Positions 25,348-34,697 of a stretch of DNA of 64,000 bases are shown here, one piece after another (positions within the stretch are counted from its first letter, which is position 1; every line of letters starts with the position of its first letter). The notes under the pieces are model-generated. The model was not told where the DNA came from. It searched no databases and worked only from the letters and a program-made list of their open reading frames with translations. The stretch is from Acidobacteriota bacterium (GTDB taxonomy: Bacteria; Acidobacteriota; Terriglobia; Acidiferrales; UBA7541), in NCBI GenBank assembly GCA_013289825.1, contig JABCZF010000001.1, positions 62,001-126,000 on the forward strand. The letters are read 5' to 3'. A program made the position numbers and the translations under genes.

Positions 25348-26862
25348 ATGGCGGTTCAACTACCAACACCCGAACAGGTTCGCGCGGCGGCGGACGAGGT
25401 TGGGCTTTCGCTGACGGACGCGGACGTGGAGTCCTACATCGGGCTGATGAAAGCGAGCGTCGAGGCCTACAACGTGGTGGATCGGATGCCGGATTGTTTG
25501 CCGGAGGTGAAGTATCCGCGCACACCGGGAAGGTTTCCTTCGCCAGAGGAAAACACACACAACGCATGGTATGTGAAGACCTCGATTCGCGGTGCGGCTG
25601 AGGGGCCGCTCGTGGGGAAGAAAATTGGGATCAAGGACAACGCGATGGTTGCGGGAGTGCCAATGATGAACGGCAACTCGATCCTGGAAGGATACGTTCC
25701 GGAGATCGACGCGACGGTTGTGACACGGTTGCTCGACGCCGGGGTGGAGATAGTGGGGAAGACCCACTGTGAGTCGTATTGTCTGTCGGGCAGCAGTCAC
25801 ACCGGGGCCAAAGGGCCGGTGCACAACCCTTACAAGAGGGGCTATTCGGCGGGAGGATCGTCGTCGGGATCAGGAGTGGTGGTGGCGCTGGGCGAAGCGG
25901 ATATGGCGCTGGGTGGAGACCAGGGTGGATCGATCCGTATCCCGGCGTGCTGGTGTGGGATTTATGGAATGAAGCCCACTCACGGGCTGGTGCCCTATAC
26001 GGGGATCATGCCGATTGAGATTTTTCTGGACCACATCGGGCCTATGACTGCGTCCGTAGCGGACAATGCCTTGATGCTGGAAGTGATTGCCGGGGTAGAT
26101 GGGTACGATCCGCGGCAGTATTCGCCGAAGGTGGATAAATACAGCGAGGCGCTGGGCGTGGGCGCGCGAGGGATGAAGATCGCGTTGGTGCAGGAAGGAT
26201 TTGGGAGACTGGAGTCGGAGAAGGCCGTGGATGAAAAAGTGCGGCAGGGTGCGGAGATTTTCAGGAGGCTAGGCGCGACGGTGGAGGAGGTGTCCATCCC
26301 GATGCACCTGGCCGGTGCGGCGATATGGACGCCGATCGGCGTGGAGGGGATTGCCGGGACCATGATGTTCGGGGACGGCTATGGGCTTTCGCGGCAGGAC
26401 TTGTACGTTACGAGTATGATCGACAAGCTACATGGCTGGACGTTGCGAGCGAACGAGTTGAGCGAGACGGCCAAGATCTGGACGACGTTTGGCGTATACG
26501 CGCGGAAGTATCACGGCACGCACTACTACGGAAAAGCCGTCAATGTGAGCCGGCGGTTAAGAGAGGCTTATGACGCGGTGCTGCGGAAGTACGACTTGCT
26601 GCTGATGCCTACGCTGCCGATGAAGCCGCAGCCTCTGCCGCCCGCCGACACGACTCGAGAAGAGTACTTTCAAAGAGCAACCGAGATGATCGGGAACACG
26701 TGTCCGTTTGACGTGACGCATCATCCGGCGATGAGCGTGCCGTGCGGGATGATCGACGGTCTGCCTACGGCTCTGATGCTGATTGCGAAGCATTGGGACG
26801 AGTCGACCATTTACAAGGCGGCGCACGCCTTCGAGCAATCTGGCGACTGGCGGAAGATGTAG
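25348..26862 (+). CDS. Amidase signature family hydrolase
   Basis: The 504-residue protein has the Ser-cisSer-Lys amidase machinery: lysine in KIGIKDNAMVAG, then GYSAGGSSSGSGVVVALGEADMALGGDQGGSIRIPA with the two catalytic serines, and GMKPTHGLVPYTG. It hydrolyses a linear amide to acid and ammonia; the substrate is not identifiable. The ATG at 25348 (MAVQLPTPEQ) is preceded by GAGGAG, better than the TTG at 25330. As the third gene of the guaD-permease strand it may act on a nitrogenous by-product of purine or heterocycle breakdown. Related amidases act on short amides and nitrile-derived amides. Confidence 0.88.
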   Translation: MAVQLPTPEQVRAAADEVGLSLTDADVESYIGLMKASVEAYNVVDRMPDCLPEVKYPRTPGRFPSPEENTHNAWYVKTSIRGAAEGPLVGKKIGIKDNAMVAGVPMMNGNSILEGYVPEIDATVVTRLLDAGVEIVGKTHCESYCLSGSSHTGAKGPVHNPYKRGYSAGGSSSGSGVVVALGEADMALGGDQGGSIRIPACWCGIYGMKPTHGLVPYTGIMPIEIFLDHIGPMTASVADNALMLEVIAGVDGYDPRQYSPKVDKYSEALGVGARGMKIALVQEGFGRLESEKAVDEKVRQGAEIFRRLGATVEEVSIPMHLAGAAIWTPIGVEGIAGTMMFGDGYGLSRQDLYVTSMIDKLHGWTLRANELSETAKIWTTFGVYARKYHGTHYYGKAVNVSRRLREAYDAVLRKYDLLLMPTLPMKPQPLPPADTTREEYFQRATEMIGNTCPFDVTHHPAMSVPCGMIDGLPTALMLIAKHWDESTIYKAAHAFEQSGDWRKM

Positions 26863-26924
26863 TTGGGGTTAGGCTGCCGCGCGATCCCCCGCGGGCTTCA
26901 AGGCGCTAGCCGATCGACGATGAT

Positions 26925-29483
26925 TTATTCATAGCGCAGGGCCTTCATGGGGTCCAGGCGGCTTGCGCGCCGGGCTGGAATGTAGCCGGCGGCCAAGGCT
27001 ACCGAGGCCAGCGCAACCGTCGCGAGAACGAGGGTTCGAGGGTCGTGCGGCGAGAGGCCAAAGAGCTGGCTCTCGACGAGTTTTGTGAGCGCCAAAGAGG
27101 CCGGCACGCCTGCGGCCACGCCGATAGCCACGAGCATCAACACTTCGCGCATGACCATCCAAATGACATGGCCCTGAGCGGCACCGAGGGCCATGCGGAT
27201 GCCGACTTCGCGGGTGCGCTGCGCGACGGTATAAGCCATGACGCCATAGAGCCCGATGACCGCGAGAAGAGTAGCCAGAAAACCGAAGACCGCGGAGAGG
27301 CTGGCGATCATCCGCTCGCTGGCGAGGGAATTGTTGATCTGGACTTCGGTGGTGCGCATGGCGTAGATGGGAAGATTGGCATCGAGATCGCGCACCTTGA
27401 CGCGGACGGCGGACATCAACTGATTGGCATCGGCGATGGTGCGGACGTAAACGACCATGCCTCCGAGGTAACGACTGCCCATGAAGGGAACGAAAGCCTG
27501 CGGCGGGATCTCATCGCGGAGTGAAGTGTATTTGATGTCCCGAACGACGCCGATGATTTCCATGTCTGTGGGCGTTCCTGGATCGGAACCGAAACCGGCG
27601 TGAAGGCCGATAGGATTGCGGCCGGCGAAATACTTCTTCGCGAAGGTCTCGTTAATCATGAGAACCGTGGGCCGCCAGTCCAGCGGATCGGGACCATGCT
27701 TCTGTTCGTGATTGTCGGTTGCGCGGAAATCACGGCCCGCAACGATGGGCACGCCCATGGTTCGGAAATAGTTGGGACCAATCTGGTTCATGTAAGGCTC
27801 GGGATTGTCCTCCGGTTTGGCGGGACTGAAGCCTTCCACGGTCATGCTGCTGTCCCATTCGTCGCCTTCCAGGATGCGCACACTGGCGAGGCCGACGGAC
27901 TGCACTCCGGGGATGGAAGCCAGAGCTTCGGATAGTTGAGGATAAAAAACCTTCATGCGCTCGACGCTGTAACCGCTGTAGGAAGGGTCAATTTCGAAGC
28001 CCACGAGATTTTGCGCGGGAAATCCGGGTCCGAGATTGCGCAGATTCCCGAGACTACGAAGGAAAAGGCCTGCGCCGATTAGTAGCAACAGGGAAAGAGT
28101 TACTTGCGCAATGACCAGAGATTTTCTCAGGCCGCCGTGGCCGCCACCAACGACGGCGGCGGCTTCATCTTTCAACGTTATGGCGACATTGGGTTTGGTG
28201 GTTTGAAGAGCGGGCACGAGGCCGAAGAAGACGCCGGTCGCAACCGTGACGGCCAGAGTGAAGAGCAGAATACGAAAATCGGGAGTCGTGGAGATGCGCA
28301 AGCCGCCGGAATCGGAGGGCAGATACGCAGCCATAAGGGCCTTGTCGGCCCAATAGGCGAGCGCGAGGCCAGCGAGGGCTCCGAGCGTTGAGAGAGAAAG
28401 GCTTTCGATCAGCAGCTGCGAGATGATGCGACTGCGTGTGGCGCCCATGGCCAGCCGGACGGCCATCTCCTTCCGTCGCGCTGACCCGCGGACGAGAAGA
28501 AGATTTGCGAGATTGGCGCAGGCAATCAGGAGCACGAGCCCGGTGGTGGCCATGAGCACCCAGAGGGGTGTCGAGAGGCCTTCCCGCGTGTAGGACCTGC
28601 CTTGCGAGCCGGGTAAGACGTCGATCCAGCATTTGAGAAACTGCTCGCGTGCGTAGGCCGAGGCGTGGGCGAAAGCGCGCTCCTTCACTTCCATTTCGAG
28701 CATGGAGTGCATGAAAGGCTGAAGGGAGGCCTTGGCTTTCTCGCGGGTGATGCCCGGTTTGAGGCGGCCGAAGGCATTGACCCAGCGGTTGCGGCGTTCT
28801 TTCAGCATGTCCTCGGGATTTCCGACGAGGACCTCCTTCTGCATCATGATGGGGACGAAGAGTTTCGGTGAACGGCCGAGTTCGACGCCGTCGAAGCCGG
28901 GTTCGAGGACGCCAACAATGGTCATTTTGTAATTGTTCAGCGTAAGAGCGGTGCCGACGATTCCGGGATCGCCAGAGAAACGAGTTTTCCAGTAGGCGTA
29001 ATTCAGAACGATGTAGGGATGGCCTTCGGGCACGCGATCGTCTTCCGGAGTGAAGACGCGGCCGAGGTAGGGATGGAGTCCCAGAGTGGAGAAGTAGGTT
29101 CCGGAGACCATTTCCAAGTCGACGCGCTCCGCCTGGCCGGCAAACGAGAGACTGGCGGAGGTGGGGAAACGGCAAAACATGGCGGAGAAGACTTCATTGT
29201 GATCCTCGAAATCGCGGAACATGGGATGGGAGAGGGCATTGCCGCCCCAATTGCTGCCGTAATGTTGGCCGCGCATGGTCAGGAGAACGAGTTCCTGGGG
29301 ATTTCTGACCGGGAGAAGGCGGAGGAGGATCTGGTCGAGGAGGGTAAAGATGGCGGTGTTGGCGCCGATGCCGAGGGCCAGGGTCAGCACGGCAATGGCG
29401 GTGAAGCCGGGAGTGCGGGCTAGGGTGCGGAGAGCGTACTTAAAATCGCGAAATGCCGTGTCGAGCGAGGCCATAGTGTTCAT
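26925..29483 (-). CDS. ADOP-type ABC permease (MacB/FtsX-like, duplicated)
   Basis: About 852 residues. The N-terminus (FRDFKYALRTLARTPGFTAIAVLTLALGIGANTAIFTL) is the standard start of acidobacterial duplicated orphan permeases. Two FtsX-like transmembrane halves follow (GLVLLIACANLANLLLVRGSARRKEMAVRLAMGATRSRI, and VMAYTVAQRTREVGIRMALGA), separated by MacB-type periplasmic core regions. It ends RLDPMKALRYE. The family has no cognate ATPase next to it, and none is here. It probably acts in envelope transport or mechanotransmission; the substrate is unknown. The start is uncertain: ATG 29483 and ATG 29474 fit the family, whereas the frame to 29588 adds an unrelated N-terminus. No PadR-type regulator is adjacent. 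Confidence 0.88.
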   Translation of the reverse strand: MNTMASLDTAFRDFKYALRTLARTPGFTAIAVLTLALGIGANTAIFTLLDQILLRLLPVRNPQELVLLTMRGQHYGSNWGGNALSHPMFRDFEDHNEVFSAMFCRFPTSASLSFAGQAERVDLEMVSGTYFSTLGLHPYLGRVFTPEDDRVPEGHPYIVLNYAYWKTRFSGDPGIVGTALTLNNYKMTIVGVLEPGFDGVELGRSPKLFVPIMMQKEVLVGNPEDMLKERRNRWVNAFGRLKPGITREKAKASLQPFMHSMLEMEVKERAFAHASAYAREQFLKCWIDVLPGSQGRSYTREGLSTPLWVLMATTGLVLLIACANLANLLLVRGSARRKEMAVRLAMGATRSRIISQLLIESLSLSTLGALAGLALAYWADKALMAAYLPSDSGGLRISTTPDFRILLFTLAVTVATGVFFGLVPALQTTKPNVAITLKDEAAAVVGGGHGGLRKSLVIAQVTLSLLLLIGAGLFLRSLGNLRNLGPGFPAQNLVGFEIDPSYSGYSVERMKVFYPQLSEALASIPGVQSVGLASVRILEGDEWDSSMTVEGFSPAKPEDNPEPYMNQIGPNYFRTMGVPIVAGRDFRATDNHEQKHGPDPLDWRPTVLMINETFAKKYFAGRNPIGLHAGFGSDPGTPTDMEIIGVVRDIKYTSLRDEIPPQAFVPFMGSRYLGGMVVYVRTIADANQLMSAVRVKVRDLDANLPIYAMRTTEVQINNSLASERMIASLSAVFGFLATLLAVIGLYGVMAYTVAQRTREVGIRMALGAAQGHVIWMVMREVLMLVAIGVAAGVPASLALTKLVESQLFGLSPHDPRTLVLATVALASVALAAGYIPARRASRLDPMKALRYE

Positions 29484-30040
29484 TTCGCGGGGGTTATCCT
29501 TCCGAAAGCGTTTGGCAAGCAACTGTGAATACGCTTTGTCGCGGGAATTGTTCCCCGAAAAAGGGCGGTCACAAGCCGTGAGGTTCACTCCTTGGCATTA
29601 GCTGAGACGATTCCGATGGCAAAACGTCTTGTCAGATACGGCGCACGGGACGACGTGAAAGGGAAGCGCGTGGAGAAGATTGCCAAGGGTGAAAGGTAGG
29701 CTGTCAGCGGGACGACACCCGAGGGAGCGAGCAATTAATTCCGTTTGGGTGTCGAGACCGGCTGGGCTCGTGCCGGCACATCGCAGAGCAGACCATTTTG
29801 GGTGGATTCCTGGTGAGGGCCGACTTCGAGGATTGTCGCGAGATTGGCGGAATCAAAATTCTCTATGTTGTGCGGTGGTCCAGTCCCAGCGGCGCGTGGG
29901 AAACAAGTATTTCGGCGAGAGCCGTTGACCTTCAGCAGGACCAAGCACTTGCGGACGAAAAATTCGCGGGTCCGCTGTCCAAGTAGGCAGAGATTCTGTG
30001 TTACCGACAGCGCCGCCCCTCGGACATGGCCAATCTCTAG
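29484..30040. other. Non-coding or unassigned interval upstream of the ADOP gene
   Basis: A 557-base interval between the ADOP start and the epimerase stop. The part nearest the ADOP gene may hold its promoter or a longer N-terminus. Short frames of 62-82 codons are present on both strands, but none has a ribosome-binding site or a recognisable sequence. I see no RNA gene or mobile element. Confidence 0.5.
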
Positions 30041-31063
30041 TCAACGTACCGGACGATATTCGGCGGCGCTGCTGGCGGCAGCGCGAGGAGTGGCGGCTTC
30101 TTCTTTTTCTCGGAAGAAGGCGGTTACGCGATCGATGATTTCGTTGAGGGAGGTTTCCGGACGGAAGCCGGTCAGGGCTTGCAGTTTATCGACGCAGGGG
30201 ACGCGGCGCATCATGTCCTCGAAACCTGGTTCGTAGGCTTGATCGTAAGGGACGAATTCGATCGAGGAAGAGCTGCCGGTGCGCTTTTTGACCAATTGAG
30301 CGAGGCCTTCGATGGTGATCTCTTCGGTGTTGCCGACGTTTACGACCTCGCCGATGGAGCGGTCGGTGTCCATCAGGCGGATAAGGCCTTCGACGGTATC
30401 GCGGACGTCGCAGAAGCAGCGGGACTGTTGGCCGTTGCCGTAGACGCGGATGGGCTCGTGGTCCAGCGCTTGTTTGACGAAATTGGGCAGGACCATGCCA
30501 TAACGGCCGGTCTGGCGCGGGCCTACGGTATTGAACAGGCGGACCACGATCACGGGGAGCTTTTTCTCTTTCCAGTAAGAGAGCGCAAGAAATTCATCGA
30601 GAGCTTTGGAGGCAGCGTAGCTCCAGCGGCCTTTGGTGGTGGGGCCGAGGACCAGATCGGCGTCTTCGTGGAAAGGGACGTTGGTGTTCTTGCCGTAGAC
30701 TTCCGAAGTGGAAGCGGTGAGAACGAGTTTGCGTTTTTTGCAAGCGGCTTCGAGGATGCGCTGCGTACCGTTGACGTTGGTTTCGATGGTGCGCACCGGA
30801 CTTTCCACGATGAGCTTGACGCCCACGGCGGCAGCCAGGTGGACGATGATGTCGGCATCGTCGACGAGTTCGGCAAGCAACTGGAGGTTTTCAATGTTAT
30901 CGAGGTGATATTCCATTTGGCGGGAAACCTTCAGGTGGCGGATGTTATCCATGCTGCCGGTGGAAAGGTTGTCTAGCAGCACGACGCGGTCGCCGCGAGC
31001 CAGAAGGCGCTCCGCCAAATGAGAACCAATGAAACCGGCGCCGCCGGTAATCAAGTAACGCAA
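30041..31063 (-). CDS. NAD-dependent nucleotide-sugar epimerase/dehydratase (extended SDR)
   Basis: The 340-residue Rossmann protein begins MRYLITGGAGFIGSHLAERLL (GxxGxxG) and has the Thr/Ser in LTASTSEVYG and catalytic YAASK in GRWSYAASKALDEF. The substrate-side motif is FNTVGPRQTGRYGMVLPNFV, and RCFCDVRDTVEGLIRLM follows. Such enzymes modify UDP- or GDP-sugars. The exact sugar (UDP-glucose, UDP-glucuronate or similar) cannot be fixed. It is the last gene of the exopolysaccharide operon, 9 bases after the Wzc stop. The tail of about 20 residues is Ala-rich and less conserved. Confidence 0.9.
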   Translation of the reverse strand: MRYLITGGAGFIGSHLAERLLARGDRVVLLDNLSTGSMDNIRHLKVSRQMEYHLDNIENLQLLAELVDDADIIVHLAAAVGVKLIVESPVRTIETNVNGTQRILEAACKKRKLVLTASTSEVYGKNTNVPFHEDADLVLGPTTKGRWSYAASKALDEFLALSYWKEKKLPVIVVRLFNTVGPRQTGRYGMVLPNFVKQALDHEPIRVYGNGQQSRCFCDVRDTVEGLIRLMDTDRSIGEVVNVGNTEEITIEGLAQLVKKRTGSSSSIEFVPYDQAYEPGFEDMMRRVPCVDKLQALTGFRPETSLNEIIDRVTAFFREKEEAATPRAAASSAAEYRPVR

Positions 31064-31072
31064 AGTGCCTCC

Positions 31073-33415
31073 TTACAAGGCTTGATCGTCGTCGCTATGG
31101 CGCGCGGAGCTTTCGGAGACGGTTTCTGAATGTTCATCGTGGTCATGTGGAAGTTCACCCGCCTCTTGGGGGCCGTAGCCATAAGAGTAGGGATAATACC
31201 GGTAAGAATAGTAGTAGTCCGGGGCGCTGGAATCCACTGCATTCAGGACCACGCCGAGGATGTGGCACTTCACGCTGACGAGCAAATCGCGCGTGCGCGT
31301 GAAGGCCTCCTTGGGAGTTTCGCCGCTGCGCACCACCAGCAGAACGCCGTCGGTCTGCACAGAAAGGATGACGGCGTCCGTGGCGGCCATGACCGGAGGC
31401 GAGTCGATGACCACGAACTTGAACTTGGTGCGCAATTCGGCGATGGCCTCCGCCAATTTGTGTGACGACAACAAGTCAGCCGGATTGGGAGGCAGCGGGC
31501 CGGTGGGAATGGCCGCTAGATTGGGAATTTCGGGGTGCGGCACGATAACCAGATCAAGACTGGAAACACCGGCCAAATAGGAACTGAAGCCGGGGTATTT
31601 GGCGGTGCCCAGATTGAGCAGGCGCCCGACGCCAGGCTTGCGCAAGTCCGCATCGACGAGCACGGTGCTGTCGCCGAGCTGGGCCAGCGTGACCGCCAAG
31701 TTGGCCGCGGCGGTGGTTTTGCCTTCGCGAGGGAGCGCGCTGGTTACCAGGATGACTTGTGGAGGACGGCCGGGCTGCGAAAGCAGAAGAGAAGTGCGCA
31801 GCGCGCGGAAAGCTTCCGACATTTGAGACTTGGGCAAGTGCTGGGCAACGAGCTCGATGCGCTTTTCGTGGCCGTTCGTCGAGATGCCCTGCAAAAGGCG
31901 TTTGCGCGAGCCGTAGCCGTTGGCATTGGAGCCGCTAAACTGCGGGACCACGGCCAAGGAAGGCAGGCGAGCCAGCGTCTCGATGTCGTCCGGGGTCTTG
32001 ACGGTATTGTCGAGGTACTCGCGCATGAGAGCGAGACCGATGCCGCCGACTAGCCCGACGAGAAAGGCCAGCATGATGTTCCTGGCTTTGGCGGGACGCG
32101 ACGGATAGGCGGGGATCATGGCCGGATCCACCACGCGGATATTGGAAGACTGCAAAGCGGCGGAAATCCCGACTTCCTTGAGCTTGGTCATCAGCCCGTC
32201 ATAGAGAGCTTTGTTGGCTTCGGCTTCGCGCTTGAGGATGTTGTATTCGACCATGCGCTCGGCCATCTCGTTGGCATCCACCTTTTGTTGATCGAGGGCC
32301 TGGGTGAGCAAGGTTTCGCGCTGCTTGGCTTCGCGGTAGTCATTTTCGATGCGATTGAGCGTGTTGACATGCTCTTTCTGGATGAGCTGGTCAATATCTT
32401 TCAATTGCGCTTGCAGGCGCTGCACCTTGGGGAAATTCGGCCCATACTGGCCGACCGCGTCGATGTAGTCCTCGGAGGTGGTCTGGCGCTTCTGAATGAG
32501 GCTCTGCAAGATGGGATTTTCGCGAAGCTGGGGAACGTCGCCGATGTCACCGGCTTTGGCAAACTGGTAGAGCGCTTCCTTCTTCATGCGCTCTTCCTGA
32601 GCGTCGGTCAGGGACTTATTGATATCCGAGAGACGCTGCGTGGTGATGTTCTGTTTGTCGTCGAGGGTCCAAATCTGGTTTTTTCTTTCGTAGGCGATGC
32701 GTTTGTCTTCGGATTCCTGAACCTTGATTTTGAGTTCGTCCAGCTCGTCGTGGAGCCAGGTGGTGGCGCGCGTCGTTTCATCGTAGCGGCTTTTAATATT
32801 CTGATCTTGAAAATTCTTGATGTGTTCGTTGACGATGAGCGCGGCGAACCGGGGATCCGTGGACTCGAAGGTCACATCCATCAGGCGGCTGTTGGGAACA
32901 CGCTTTACGCCGAGGCTGCCAAGAAAGGCGCCGAGCTCCGGGGGACGTTTCTGGTTTTCCAGGCTGCCGATGGCCAGTGCTTCCGACGGCCCGTTGGGTG
33001 AAGCGTACTCCGGCCGCGCGCCGAGGCCGCTGCTGCGGATGGTCTGCAGCGCCAGCGTTTCGCTGGTCAAGATTTTCGACTCCGTCTCGATATAGTTCTC
33101 GAGATCCATCATGTAGTCGTACGGCTCCATGCCCTGGAAGGGAAGGAGATTGCCATTCTCGCGGTCAATTTCAATGCGCGCGGTAGCCACGTAAACGGCT
33201 TGCATGCGGAACGTGGCGATGGTGACGATGGTAACGACGGCCACCAAGAAAGACAGGATCAGCCATTGATGCTTGCGAAGGATGAGCAGGTAGTCATAAA
33301 GATGCGGCTCGCGCGGCGAGAGGTCCCAGACCGGGAAACGGGAGGGCGGGGGAATCAATTCGACGGAACCGTTGGCCCCGTTTTCGCGAGAAATGAGTTT
33401 GTTGTCGTCCGCCAT
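31073..33415 (-). CDS. wzc: Wzc-type polysaccharide co-polymerase / tyrosine autokinase
   Basis: The 780-residue inner-membrane protein has an N-terminal Wzz domain with a first membrane segment (WLILSFLVAVVTIVTIATF), a long coiled-coil periplasmic region, and a second segment after a proline-rich region (NIMLAFLVGLVGGIGLAL). The BY-kinase domain has Walker A TSALPREGKTT (about 558-568), Walker A' VLVDADLRKPG (about 585) and Walker B FVVIDSPP (about 668). A C-terminal tyrosine cluster (about 734-748) is the autophosphorylation site. It controls chain length and export together with Wza. The ATG at 33415 (MADDNKLIS, AAGGA upstream) follows the Wza stop by 7 bases; the longer frame to 33475 runs into wza. 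Confidence 0.92.
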   Translation of the reverse strand: MADDNKLISRENGANGSVELIPPPSRFPVWDLSPREPHLYDYLLILRKHQWLILSFLVAVVTIVTIATFRMQAVYVATARIEIDRENGNLLPFQGMEPYDYMMDLENYIETESKILTSETLALQTIRSSGLGARPEYASPNGPSEALAIGSLENQKRPPELGAFLGSLGVKRVPNSRLMDVTFESTDPRFAALIVNEHIKNFQDQNIKSRYDETTRATTWLHDELDELKIKVQESEDKRIAYERKNQIWTLDDKQNITTQRLSDINKSLTDAQEERMKKEALYQFAKAGDIGDVPQLRENPILQSLIQKRQTTSEDYIDAVGQYGPNFPKVQRLQAQLKDIDQLIQKEHVNTLNRIENDYREAKQRETLLTQALDQQKVDANEMAERMVEYNILKREAEANKALYDGLMTKLKEVGISAALQSSNIRVVDPAMIPAYPSRPAKARNIMLAFLVGLVGGIGLALMREYLDNTVKTPDDIETLARLPSLAVVPQFSGSNANGYGSRKRLLQGISTNGHEKRIELVAQHLPKSQMSEAFRALRTSLLLSQPGRPPQVILVTSALPREGKTTAAANLAVTLAQLGDSTVLVDADLRKPGVGRLLNLGTAKYPGFSSYLAGVSSLDLVIVPHPEIPNLAAIPTGPLPPNPADLLSSHKLAEAIAELRTKFKFVVIDSPPVMAATDAVILSVQTDGVLLVVRSGETPKEAFTRTRDLLVSVKCHILGVVLNAVDSSAPDYYYSYRYYPYSYGYGPQEAGELPHDHDEHSETVSESSARHSDDDQAL

Positions 33416-33422
33416 ATTCCTT

Positions 33423-34646
33423 CTAGTGATACGCGAGTCGATAGAGCGCGACCCCCGAGCCGAGGGCGATGCCAAACTCGAGGGATCTCAAAAGAGCTTG
33501 CTTGGCGCCGCTCTGCGGAACGTACAAAATGTCGCTGGGCTCGAGCTGCACATCTTCGGCTTCGCGCTTCTGGATCTTCCTCAGATCGAGCGTCACTTCG
33601 TGCTGCTGTCCCTGGGCATCCTTGCGGATGATCACGGCGTGGTCCGTTTTCGCGGTGTTGGTGAAACCGCCGGCCAAGGCGAGAATCTTCAAGGTGCTCA
33701 ATTGCTCGCGGTCATTGGTGAGCACGAATCCGCCGGGCCTGCCGACCGCACCCAGGACGTACACGATGCCGGCATGGGGCACGGTTACCACATCACCGGC
33801 CTGCAGCGTGATGTTGTTCTTGGTGTTGCCGGCTTCCATGAGTTCGAACAGATTGACGGTAATGGTATCGACGGGAACAGAAGTCGAGGGAATGCCAGCA
33901 GCGTTGATGGATTTTTGCGGGGAAGTGTTGGGCGCCGACAAATCGGGAGGCTCCGCCGCAGTCCCGCTTGCGGGAGAGGAGGAAGGAGCAGCGGCTTCGG
34001 TCAGGGGTTTGGTCTCAGGTTTAACGGGCCTCGAGCTAGCCGGATGGCCGCCCGCCGGATCGCTCGCAGGAGGCTCCGAACCATCGAAGGTCATCTCTGG
34101 CACCGGACGCGTTACGATGACTTGACCACCAGCATCATTGGAAAGCCCACCGGCTTCGGCGAGGACCTCCAGGAGCGTCACCTGACTATCGGCCTGGTAG
34201 ACCAGCGGATGCGCCACGGCACCGACAACGGTAATGGGTTTGCTTTTTCTTTCTTTGATAGTAACGCTTACGTCGGCATGCGAAACCAAACCGTTGGCTT
34301 CGAGCAATTCGGTAATTTTCTGTTCGGCCTGGAGTTCCGTGAGCCCGGAGACATGCAAACGCACGGGCACGAGCGGCATGCCGATGGTGCCGGTTTGGCT
34401 AACGCGCACGTCGCGGCTGAGTTCTTTCACGTCGAATACTTCGATGGAGAGCACGTCCCCGTTGCCAATGACATAGTCGTGTGGACCTGTGCGGGCCGCG
34501 GCGGAAAGCTCGCGAATGCGATCGTTGGTTTGCTGTGGCGTCTCGAGAACGGCCTGCGCGCGGCTGGGCGGCGCCAGAACCAGTAATCCGAGCAAGGTGG
34601 TGGAGAGGAGACACAAGATCTCCGCACCCAGTCTCGCTGGCTGCAT
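33423..34646 (-). CDS. wza: Wza-type polysaccharide export protein with SLBB domains
   Basis: The 407-residue protein has a signal peptide (cleavage about APPSRAQA, residue 30). The Poly_export motif is DYVIGNGDVLSIEVF...VSQTGTIGMPLV, followed by SLBB segments (ITVVGAVAHPLVY and VYVLGAVGRPGGFVL). Between residues about 183 and 260 there is a Pro/Ser/Ala-rich, low-complexity insertion, unlike E. coli Wza. No lipobox cysteine is evident. The C-terminal helix (LEFGIALGSGVALYRLAYH) could be the outer-membrane helix. It exports the chain made with the neighbouring Wzc, ligase/polymerase and epimerase, and is 51 bases after the ligase stop. Confidence 0.9.
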   Translation of the reverse strand: MQPARLGAEILCLLSTTLLGLLVLAPPSRAQAVLETPQQTNDRIRELSAAARTGPHDYVIGNGDVLSIEVFDVKELSRDVRVSQTGTIGMPLVPVRLHVSGLTELQAEQKITELLEANGLVSHADVSVTIKERKSKPITVVGAVAHPLVYQADSQVTLLEVLAEAGGLSNDAGGQVIVTRPVPEMTFDGSEPPASDPAGGHPASSRPVKPETKPLTEAAAPSSSPASGTAAEPPDLSAPNTSPQKSINAAGIPSTSVPVDTITVNLFELMEAGNTKNNITLQAGDVVTVPHAGIVYVLGAVGRPGGFVLTNDREQLSTLKILALAGGFTNTAKTDHAVIIRKDAQGQQHEVTLDLRKIQKREAEDVQLEPSDILYVPQSGAKQALLRSLEFGIALGSGVALYRLAYH

Positions 34647-34697
34647 ACGAATACATGACCCCCAGCATCGATTATACAGTCAGAAGGATCGAGACTG

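Noticed and set aside
29589..30040. Short frames in the gap between the ADOP and epimerase genes
   Set aside because: All are under 85 codons, without ribosome-binding sites or family resemblance.
30179..30976. 265-codon plus-strand frame opposite the epimerase gene
   Set aside because: Antisense to an epimerase with intact GxxGxxG and YxxxK motifs; compositionally artificial.
33372..34586. 404-codon plus-strand frame opposite wza
   Set aside because: It mirrors the Wza coding frame and shows no independent features.
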